Shown: one piece after another, positions 9,263 to 16,782 of the stretch | How positions within the stretch are numbered: position 1 is the first letter of the stretch | Layout of the letters: each line of letters begins with the position of its first letter | From: Nanobdellota archaeon | GTDB lineage: Archaea > Nanobdellota > Nanobdellia > Pacearchaeales > GW2011-AR1 | Assembly: GCA_021818475.1 (NCBI GenBank) | Contig: JAKADZ010000005.1 | Coordinates: 1 to 59,009, forward strand | DNA: 59,009 nucleotides | Reading direction: 5' to 3' | Notes under the pieces: generated by a model | The model's database searches: none | What the model saw: only the letters and a program-made list of their open reading frames with translations | Told to the model about the DNA's origin: nothing | Made by a program: the position numbers and the translations under genes

Positions 9263-10357
9263 ATGAAAAAAGAGATGAATAAGAAAGGTCTTTCTGACAT
9301 TGTTGTCACATTAATAATAATTGTTTTATCTTTAGTCGCTATCGGAGTTGTCTGGGTTGTTGTTTCAAATATTCTAAAATCAGGAACTCAGCAGGCGAGC
9401 TTTCAGTTCGGAACTTTATTTCTTGATTTAAAAATTGAAAAGGTTTCTACAGATACAAGCGGAAATTTGCAGGTTATGGTTAGCCGAGGAACCGGGCAGG
9501 GGGAATTGACAGGAATTGATTTTGTTTTTTCCGACGGTGTAACAAGCAAGGTAATTAAAGAATCTGCAAGTATTTCTGAACTTGGCGGACAAACTTTTAC
9601 ATTCAGTCCTTCTGATCTTGGAAACGTTTCAATTCCGACAGAGATTGATATAGCTCCTGTTTTAAATTCAGGAGGAAACGATCAGGTAGGAAGTAAAGTT
9701 GATTCTGTTACTTCTGAACCATTTTCATGCCTGAATATTCTAAATTCAGGAAAATCTCATGGCGACGGTATTTATACAATTAATCCGGCTGGAGTTATTT
9801 CATCAAATCCCTTTCAAGTTTACTGTGATATGACTACTGCTGGAGGAGGATGGACTTTAGTCGGACGTTCTGACCCAGGTAATACTGTTAATTGGGGATG
9901 CAACGGAGATACTACTCCTGCAGGAACTTCTTTTGGATGGAAAGCTGATTCTGGAAGTGTAAATGACGATACTTCTCATTATTCGATTGATTTATCTTCT
10001 AAGCCTATCCCATTTACACAAATTTTATTTGGAAGTTATACCTCAGGAAAAACATGGGGAAATTATGTATATGAACAAACTGTAAGTTCTACTTTTTTAA
10101 CTGATTGGGCGACAAATCAATATTCTATTGGTAATCCAACTCCTGTCATTGGAGGAAATTCCGGATTTGGAATGGCAAATAATATTGGTTTTACCAACAA
10201 TCCTGATATTTATCATTGGAGAGATGTTCCAGGGTCAGGAGGAAATGGTTTTGGTTTAGCTTCAAATGGATGGGATACCTGTTATGGAACTCAATCTTCC
10301 CCTAGTGCTTGGGGCGGGAATATTAATACTTTTCAGGGAATGATAATGGTGAGATAA
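9263..10357 (+). CDS. Archaeal class III signal peptide (pilin-like) protein with C-terminal fibrinogen-like domain
   Basis: MKKEMNKKGLSDIVVTLIIIVLSLVAIGVVWVVVSNIL; C-terminus CLNILNSGKSHGDGIYTINPAG..YCDMTTAGGGWTLV. ORF track start 9239 is TTG; ATG at 9263 preferred. Confidence 0.8.
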   Translation: MKKEMNKKGLSDIVVTLIIIVLSLVAIGVVWVVVSNILKSGTQQASFQFGTLFLDLKIEKVSTDTSGNLQVMVSRGTGQGELTGIDFVFSDGVTSKVIKESASISELGGQTFTFSPSDLGNVSIPTEIDIAPVLNSGGNDQVGSKVDSVTSEPFSCLNILNSGKSHGDGIYTINPAGVISSNPFQVYCDMTTAGGGWTLVGRSDPGNTVNWGCNGDTTPAGTSFGWKADSGSVNDDTSHYSIDLSSKPIPFTQILFGSYTSGKTWGNYVYEQTVSSTFLTDWATNQYSIGNPTPVIGGNSGFGMANNIGFTNNPDIYHWRDVPGSGGNGFGLASNGWDTCYGTQSSPSAWGGNINTFQGMIMVR

Positions 10358-10387
10358 GTTAAAACTTAAAAACTATTTTTTCTTTTA

Positions 10388-11281
10388 ATGAAGATGGATT
10401 CAACTCGAAGAATTAATTTTGACGACCAGATTTCCAGGAATAAACTGAAATCTTTTTTTCTTATGGTAATTGTATTCACAGTTTTAGTTATCCTTGGTTA
10501 TGTCATTTCTTTTGCGTTTGACCCCGGTTATTTTTTTGTAATAATGATTATCGCGATTATTTTTTCAGTGGGTTATATTTTGATAAGTTATTATAATTCT
10601 GATAAAATTGCCATTGCCAGCGTCGGAGCTAAAGAAGCAGATAAACTAAAATATCGTGAATTTTATGATTTAGTTGAGGGATTGACAATTGCATCGGGAC
10701 TTCCTATGCCAAAACTTTATATTATGCCTTCCAGACAGATAAATGCATTTGCTTCTGGGAGGGATCCTAAGCATGCTGTTGTTTGCGTGACTGAAGGGGC
10801 TTTGGAAAAATTAGACAAGAAAGAACTTGAAGGAGTTTTGGCTCATGAACTTGGACATGTATCCAGTTATGATATCCGATATATGACTTTTGTAGCAGTT
10901 ATGGTGGGGATGATTTCAATAGTCTCTGAGATTTTTCTGAGAAGTTTGTGGTTCCGAGGGAATGACCGGGAAAATAATCAGGGCAATGCTATATTTCTGA
11001 TAATAGGAATTATTCTTGCTGTACTTGCCCCAATTATTGTTTATTTTGTTCAGCTTGCCATTTCAAGAAAAAGAGAATTTAATGCTGATGCATCTGCGGT
11101 AAAATTTACACGATATCCTCCAGGATTAATCGGTGCGTTGAAAAAAATAAAAAAAGAAACTGAACCAGAGAAAAAAGTAAGCAAGGCTGTTGCTCCGTTA
11201 TTTTTTTCCAACCCCTTCAAAGATATCGGCAGCACTCATCCGGATATTGATAAGAGAATCCAGGTCTTGGAAAAAATGTAA
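10388..11281 (+). CDS. htpX: HtpX-like M48 zinc metalloprotease
   Basis: HELGHVSSYD zinc motif, FNADASAVKFTRYP downstream Glu region, four TM segments. Confidence 0.93.
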   Translation: MKMDSTRRINFDDQISRNKLKSFFLMVIVFTVLVILGYVISFAFDPGYFFVIMIIAIIFSVGYILISYYNSDKIAIASVGAKEADKLKYREFYDLVEGLTIASGLPMPKLYIMPSRQINAFASGRDPKHAVVCVTEGALEKLDKKELEGVLAHELGHVSSYDIRYMTFVAVMVGMISIVSEIFLRSLWFRGNDRENNQGNAIFLIIGIILAVLAPIIVYFVQLAISRKREFNADASAVKFTRYPPGLIGALKKIKKETEPEKKVSKAVAPLFFSNPFKDIGSTHPDIDKRIQVLEKM

Positions 11282-11316
11282 TTGCGACGACACCTACGCG
11301 GTTTCGTCCGCTCGAG

Positions 11317-11346
11317 TTTCCCCTTGAAGATGTGCTCAAGGCTGAT
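11317..11346 (+). repeat. Short dispersed hairpin repeat (CCCCTTGAAGATGTGCTCAAGGCTGAT)
   Basis: CTTGA..TCAAG stem; related copy at 49780-49808, diverged copy near 46142-46168. Confidence 0.55.
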
Positions 11347-11375
11347 AATTTTATAAACTTCTTTTTCTTTTTTGT

Positions 11376-12170
11376 GTGATGGGAGTGATAAGAAGTTTCT
11401 TTATCGTTTTAGTATCGGTTCTTTTATTTGTTTCATTTGTCGGCCTTAATCTCTTTGGAATTTTAAGTTTATCTTTAAATTATGACCAGGTTCAGAAAGC
11501 AGCTCCGACGATAGCAAATGATTTAATACAGGATTTTAATTTAAGCAGCGAGATACAAAGAGTTTATCCCGAGCTTCAGTTGTACTGTCTCAATAATTCT
11601 GATTATGTTTTCAGTGCGAAAGGGTATACATTTGACATTCCATGCAGTTCTGTTAACCAAGGAGATAATGCAATAATAAATGAAGGGGTTAATGATCTGA
11701 TTCATCAGGTTTATTATACTTCTTACAGCTGTAATTTTCTGGACTGTGCGAAGAGTACGCAGATTCCTTTGTTTTTAATTTCTCAAAAAGCTTATGATTA
11801 CTGGACAAATAAGTTCTACATATTTCTTGTTTCTTCCCTAATATTCCTAATTATCTTATTTTTATTAACTGAAAAAAAATCAAACGCTTCAATTATTTCT
11901 GGCATATTATTGACTGCTTCCTCAATTCTTTTTATTAAATTTGATGCGATAATTAATTCTTTTTCAGATAAGATAGTTTATCAATTTTTAACCATATTCT
12001 TTTCGCAGGCTTTCTATGTCTCTTTGAGATTTTTGATCCTTGGAATTTTAATTTTAATTGCAGGCATAGTATTCAAACTTTTTAATATCGGGATGTTCAT
12101 TTCCAACCTTATCGGTAAAATCAAAAAAATACCGGATAAATCTGTTAAAGATTCCGCAAAAAAGAAATAA
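11376..12170 (+). CDS. Multi-TM membrane protein, unknown
   Basis: 264 aa, about four TM helices, Cys-containing extracellular loop. Confidence 0.65.
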   Translation: MMGVIRSFFIVLVSVLLFVSFVGLNLFGILSLSLNYDQVQKAAPTIANDLIQDFNLSSEIQRVYPELQLYCLNNSDYVFSAKGYTFDIPCSSVNQGDNAIINEGVNDLIHQVYYTSYSCNFLDCAKSTQIPLFLISQKAYDYWTNKFYIFLVSSLIFLIILFLLTEKKSNASIISGILLTASSILFIKFDAIINSFSDKIVYQFLTIFFSQAFYVSLRFLILGILILIAGIVFKLFNIGMFISNLIGKIKKIPDKSVKDSAKKK

Positions 12171-12199
12171 TTTTTATACTGTGATTATCTTGAGTTAAG

Positions 12200-12799
12200 A
12201 TGTGCAAATTATGCGAGACAAATCCAGTTTATGAATTTACTAACAAGAGAAAACTCTGCAAAAGATGTTTTGTTAATTATTTTGTAAAAAAATTTCTTTA
12301 CACAGTAAGAAAATTTAACATGGCTCATCAGGGAGATATTATTGGATATAAAAAAGGCAATAAATTAAAAGAGGTTGTTCTGGAAGACTTACTAGAATTT
12401 TTCTCAAAAAAATCCGGAATTAAAATTGTAACTTTGCCTAATACAAAAGCAAATAAAATTGCAGTTGATTCTTCTATTGATTCTGAATCAACAGAAATAA
12501 TTGAAACATTAATAAAAGGAAATTCTTCCAGTTTCGAAAAACAACTCCCAACTGAAAATAAAATTATCAAGCCCTTATACCTTTTTTTAGATGAGGAAAT
12601 TTTGCTTTATGCGAAAATAAAAAATTTAAAATTTAAGGGAGGAGAACCTTCTGCGGGTTCTTCACAATTCATGCATCCCCGCAGGAAGTTGAAAATAAAT
12701 AAAAAAGATAATATTCAGGAATTTGTTGACCAGTTTGAAAAGAAACACCCTGAAGTTAAAAGAGCAATTGTAAATAGCTTATTGGAATTGTATAAATAA
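12200..12799 (+). CDS. TtuA/Ncs6-like zinc-finger protein lacking the PP-loop ATPase core
   Basis: N-terminal CxxC...CxxC finger followed by KKFLYTVRKFNM; C-terminal IIKPLYLFLDEEILLYAKIKNLKF..FEKKHPEVKRAIVNSL resembles TtuA; no SGGKDS motif. Confidence 0.55.
   Translation: MCKLCETNPVYEFTNKRKLCKRCFVNYFVKKFLYTVRKFNMAHQGDIIGYKKGNKLKEVVLEDLLEFFSKKSGIKIVTLPNTKANKIAVDSSIDSESTEIIETLIKGNSSSFEKQLPTENKIIKPLYLFLDEEILLYAKIKNLKFKGGEPSAGSSQFMHPRRKLKINKKDNIQEFVDQFEKKHPEVKRAIVNSLLELYK
12645..12694 (+). repeat. Palindromic dispersed element, copy 1 (inside ORF 12200-12799)
   Basis: aaccttctgcgggttcttcacaattcatgcatccccgcaggaagttgaaa; ~40/50 identical ungapped to 20858-20907; CTTCTGCGGG pairs with CCCGCAGGAAG. 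Confidence 0.75.
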
Positions 12800-12802
12800 G
12801 CG

Positions 12803-12822
12803 GGTTCTTTTAAAAAAGAACC
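12803..12822 (+). terminator. Hairpin GGTTCTTTT-AA-AAAAGAACC after stop codon
   Basis: 9-bp perfect stem 4 nt after the stop; related inverted copy at 25455-25473 with shared flank ATGGTAGAAA. Confidence 0.55.
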
Positions 12823-12854
12823 TAGCATGGTAGAAAAAGTAATAAAAATTTAAT

Positions 12855-14861
12855 TTATTCTCTTCTTTGTCTTTCCATAAATCTGTTTATGAATTTCTTT
12901 GTTTCTTCATCTTCTTTTTTTATGGTTTCCAAAACAAAAACAGGGGTTCCTTCTCTGATTTGTTTTTCTGTTTTAGTATAAACTCTTACCAGGTCATTCA
13001 TATTATTACTCAATAATACTTCTCCTTCTGAAAGAGATGCTATTTTCTTGGAGATTGTAACAAGAGTTCCAAGACTCATAAATTTGAATGTTCCATTTTC
13101 AACTTTTGCAATTATTGCCCCATAATTTAATGATATCCCGAAATTTAATTTTTGATTGAACATCCGGTTATGCTCTGTAAGTATTTTTTGAACTTCTTCA
13201 GCCATCTCAAGAGCAACTTTTTCATTTTTGAATGTTCTTGTTTTTGACGGGGCTAATATCAAGAAAAGATAATCCTGATTTTCATAAACTGCTGCATTAT
13301 TGCTCTCTCCTAATTCACTTATTTTTTGCAGAGTTTCCGATGCACTGCTTCCTTTCTTATTTTTTAATTCACTTAACCCTTTTATTTTAACACAAACAAC
13401 ACTCGCATCCTGCTGTTCTCCTTTCATCGAAAGAGACATTTCTGCTTTGTTGCTTTTTCTTTCGAATACATTATTTTTCATCACAGGAATATTTGCTTCT
13501 CCATTTTTCCTGAAACTCATACGGGTGTGGAACGGTTTTTTTCTAACTTTTTTAAATGCAAAAAATACGCCCGACGCCAATACTGAAATCAATACTATCC
13601 ACCCGAAGACAACTCCGAAAGAACTCCAGCCAGCTTCTTTTATTCCAACTGCATTGCCTGTTAAACTCATTGTGCCGGTTACTTCATTGTCCTGGCCCCC
13701 AACTATTTTAACCTGATATTCTCCGTCGGGTGCAGTAAGAATATATTTTTTGCTTTCCCCAACATCCAATGAGACTGGTACGTTTAAAGGAGTGTCTCCA
13801 ATTTTCACAAGAAGAGTTTTATTATAAGGAACATTTCCGTTATTTGTCACCTGAACTGTTTTATTTATTATCTGAATATCCACTGATTCTTTTTCTTTTA
13901 TCAGGAAGTCCTGTTCCGAATTGAGCCCCTGTGAAGTCGCCAAAACTTTCCATGTTGCAGGAGGTTCATTAGGGGCAACAGTATAAGTGAACGATTCATT
14001 TGCATCGATATCTTGCTGTTCAACTATTTTATCATTTGAATCTTTTAAAGTGAGGAATGTTTTTACATCAATTGGGTCTCCTGTCTGATCATGCAAAATT
14101 GATTTTACATTCAATGAATCTCCCGGGTTTAACTCACTGCTGCTGAGAATTAATTCCAAATTTGTCGGCACCTGATTTACTGAAATATTATATTGCGATG
14201 TTCCTGTATTTGTCGGCAATCCATTGCTGTCTTCTTCATAAGCATTAAGATTAATAAAATAACTTCCTGCTTTCAGATTTTGTGGAAGAGAAAGATTTAA
14301 TGCGAAATTACCGTCATTTATTGTTCCTGCCTGGGTGATATTCTGGTTTACATCATTGGTCAAAATAGTCGCATCGACAAATCCATTTGCATTTTCGCCT
14401 GTTTCTTTTGTTACTTTCCCGCTTATCTGAACAACATCTCCTGAATTAAAAACAGAATTCTGTAAAACTCCGCTGATTGTAAGCAAATCTGAAATTTTAA
14501 ATGGGTCACTTACTTTTATATCAGAACCAAAAGTTACCTGCACATTACAGGTTCCGCTGTTTCCTCCAATTGCATCTCTTGTTAAACCAAAAGAATATGG
14601 AATATCTTTGGGGTATCCTGTTTTTAATGGAAATCCTTTCCATGTTAATAGGTTTATTGAGGTCCCATTACATATAAGATTTATTCCGAGATCTTGTGAT
14701 GTGTCACTTAGAGAGGATATTGTTATCGGGACAGATACTTCGTCCCCAAGGTTATATGTTGATTTTAATGGCTGGGTGAAAATTATCTCTGCAGAAATAG
14801 TTGAACTTAATAAAACAATAAATAACAGCGCAATAATCCCCTTTTTTATTCCTCTTTCCAT
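12855..14861 (-). CDS. Secreted beta-sandwich ectodomain + TM + C-terminal degenerate class III nucleotidyl-cyclase-like domain
   Basis: Signal peptide, Ig/CARDB-like repeats, TM GWIVLISVLASGVFFAF, then VCVKIKGLSEL...LNFGISLNYGAIIAKVENGTFKFMSLGTLVTISKKIASLSEGEVLLS. Confidence 0.65.
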   Translation of the reverse strand: MERGIKKGIIALLFIVLLSSTISAEIIFTQPLKSTYNLGDEVSVPITISSLSDTSQDLGINLICNGTSINLLTWKGFPLKTGYPKDIPYSFGLTRDAIGGNSGTCNVQVTFGSDIKVSDPFKISDLLTISGVLQNSVFNSGDVVQISGKVTKETGENANGFVDATILTNDVNQNITQAGTINDGNFALNLSLPQNLKAGSYFINLNAYEEDSNGLPTNTGTSQYNISVNQVPTNLELILSSSELNPGDSLNVKSILHDQTGDPIDVKTFLTLKDSNDKIVEQQDIDANESFTYTVAPNEPPATWKVLATSQGLNSEQDFLIKEKESVDIQIINKTVQVTNNGNVPYNKTLLVKIGDTPLNVPVSLDVGESKKYILTAPDGEYQVKIVGGQDNEVTGTMSLTGNAVGIKEAGWSSFGVVFGWIVLISVLASGVFFAFKKVRKKPFHTRMSFRKNGEANIPVMKNNVFERKSNKAEMSLSMKGEQQDASVVCVKIKGLSELKNKKGSSASETLQKISELGESNNAAVYENQDYLFLILAPSKTRTFKNEKVALEMAEEVQKILTEHNRMFNQKLNFGISLNYGAIIAKVENGTFKFMSLGTLVTISKKIASLSEGEVLLSNNMNDLVRVYTKTEKQIREGTPVFVLETIKKEDEETKKFINRFMERQRRE

Positions 14862-14958
14862 TTTCTCTTCATAAAAAGAATAAATTCTTATTTATAAAGA
14901 TTTTGAGAATTTTCCTCTATTTGACAATGTTTAAAAATAAATTTCTCCTTGTAAATAA

Positions 14959-16092
14959 ATGAAAAAAGAATCCACAAAAAGTTCGGTGACTCCCTGGGAA
15001 GTAAAAGGGCGCATAGATTATGACCGGTTGATTGAGGAATTTGGCGTCGAGAGGCTTAATTCTTTTACTCTTGACAGGATTAAGAAACATGCAAAAGAAC
15101 TTCATTTTATGCTAAAAAGAAAAATTTTTTTTGCGCATCGTGATCTGAATTGGGTTTTGGATGAATACGAAAAAGGAAATCATTTTTTTATTTATACCGG
15201 CAGAGGTCCGTCAGGACCAATTCACTTGGGGCATCTCGGAACCTGGATTTTTACAAAATGGCTTCAGGATAAATTTAATGCAGAATTATGGTTTCAATTT
15301 ACTGACGATGAAAAATTTTTATTCAAGCAGAACATGAGCATGGAAGATGCGGAAAAATGGACTTATGAAAATATGCTTGATGTAATTGCATTGGGGTTTG
15401 ACCCAAAGAAAACTCATTTTATCGTCGATACTAAAAATGCTGATTTGATTTATCCGGTTGCACTTAAATTTGCAAAAAAGATAAATTTTTCTACGGTTAA
15501 AGCTGCTTTTGGCATGAGCAATGAAAATAATATCGGACAGATTTTTTATACAAGCATGCAGGCAGCACCTGCTGTTATCCCGAGTGTTCTGAAGAAAAAA
15601 AATATTCCGTGCCTGATTCCTCTGGCAATTGACCAGGATCCTCATTTTAGAGTTGCCAGGGATGTTTATATGAAACTTGGCTATTATAAACCTGCAATAA
15701 TTCATGGAATGTTCCTTCCTCCTCTTAGTGGAGTTTCCGGGAAAATGGACAGCAGCGGAGACCAGATAAATTCTATACTCACAACAGATTCCCCCAAGGA
15801 AGTTGAAATGAAAATAAAGAAATACGCTTTTTCAGGAGGACAGGCAACAATTGAAGAACACAGAAAGAAAGGCGGAAATCCTGACATCGATGTTTCTTTC
15901 CAATATTTAAGAATGCTGTTTGAACCTGATGATGAAAAATTGGCCAAATTAGAAAAAGATTATCGCAGCGGAAAACTCCTGACTTCTGAGCTAAAAGAAA
16001 TTTTGATTAAAAAAATAAATGATTTTCTGAAGGATCATCAGGCAAAAAGAAAACTTGCAGAAAAACAAATTGATAAATTTCTCTACAAATAA
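14959..16092 (+). CDS. trpS: Tryptophanyl-tRNA synthetase
   Basis: GRGPSGPIHLGHL (HIGH-like), GKMDSS (KMSKS-like), KKYAFSGGQATIEEHRKKGGNPDIDVSFQYL typical of archaeal/eukaryotic TrpRS. Confidence 0.93.
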   Translation: MKKESTKSSVTPWEVKGRIDYDRLIEEFGVERLNSFTLDRIKKHAKELHFMLKRKIFFAHRDLNWVLDEYEKGNHFFIYTGRGPSGPIHLGHLGTWIFTKWLQDKFNAELWFQFTDDEKFLFKQNMSMEDAEKWTYENMLDVIALGFDPKKTHFIVDTKNADLIYPVALKFAKKINFSTVKAAFGMSNENNIGQIFYTSMQAAPAVIPSVLKKKNIPCLIPLAIDQDPHFRVARDVYMKLGYYKPAIIHGMFLPPLSGVSGKMDSSGDQINSILTTDSPKEVEMKIKKYAFSGGQATIEEHRKKGGNPDIDVSFQYLRMLFEPDDEKLAKLEKDYRSGKLLTSELKEILIKKINDFLKDHQAKRKLAEKQIDKFLYK

Positions 16093-16101
16093 TTATTTGT
16101 A
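16084..16101. terminator. Perfect 18-bp palindrome TACAAATAATTATTTGTA spanning two convergent stop codons
   Basis: Both convergent CDSs end ..YK* within the palindrome. Confidence 0.45.
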
Positions 16102-16707
16102 AAATATGTGATAACTGTTTTTTATCCGGCCTATTTTTTTTAAGTTTTTTGCCCATGAAGGAGTTTTTACAATTTTTGGATTAAAATAATGCGTGGCTCC
16201 GCCAGTTGGGTCGGAATATTTTCCTGAAAGAATATCTCTCGCTAAATTCAGGCATTCTATAAATTCCTTTGAATCATAAGCCATTGGATTTTTCAGAAAT
16301 TTGCTGCTGTCGCTGCCTTCATTAAAACAGGAATACTGATAAGGTTCCAATATAACTTCTTTCAGGGATTTTCCTCTTTTTGCCCTGTTAATTGCGGAAT
16401 ATGCTACTGCTATCTTTTCTATTTCTGAACAATCTGCTGCTTCCCCAAGAATCAGTCTGGCCAGAAGATTTTTATCTGAATCTTCACTAAAATTAGAAAC
16501 TTCATAATTTGATAACTGATAAAGTTTTTTTTCAAGCTGCTTCATTTCTTCTGTCTGACAGAATGGGGCTTCCTTAATAAGGCTCCCGTATTTTGCACGA
16601 GCTTCCAGAATATACTTTGGTTCTTCTCTTTTTATAGGCAGATCATTAAAACTTAATGATAAAAATCCCAACACTGCAGCAGTTAATGATAACAATTTTT
16701 TAGTCAT
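16093..16707 (-). CDS. Secreted SleB-like cell wall hydrolase
   Basis: Signal peptide; LLARLILGEAADCSEIEKIAVAYSAINRAKRG..YSCFNEGSD..PTGGATHYFNP, characteristic of Hydrolase_2/SleB. Confidence 0.8.
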   Translation of the reverse strand: MTKKLLSLTAAVLGFLSLSFNDLPIKREEPKYILEARAKYGSLIKEAPFCQTEEMKQLEKKLYQLSNYEVSNFSEDSDKNLLARLILGEAADCSEIEKIAVAYSAINRAKRGKSLKEVILEPYQYSCFNEGSDSSKFLKNPMAYDSKEFIECLNLARDILSGKYSDPTGGATHYFNPKIVKTPSWAKNLKKIGRIKNSYHIFYK

Positions 16708-16782
16708 AAACTGCCAGATAAAAATTCTTTTTTAAACTTTGTGGATAATTAATTTTATAAACTTCTTATCTCTACATTTTTT

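Noticed and set aside
13300-13716. Plus-strand ORF opposite the cyclase-like receptor
   Set aside because: Fully antisense to a well-supported CDS, no recognisable motif.
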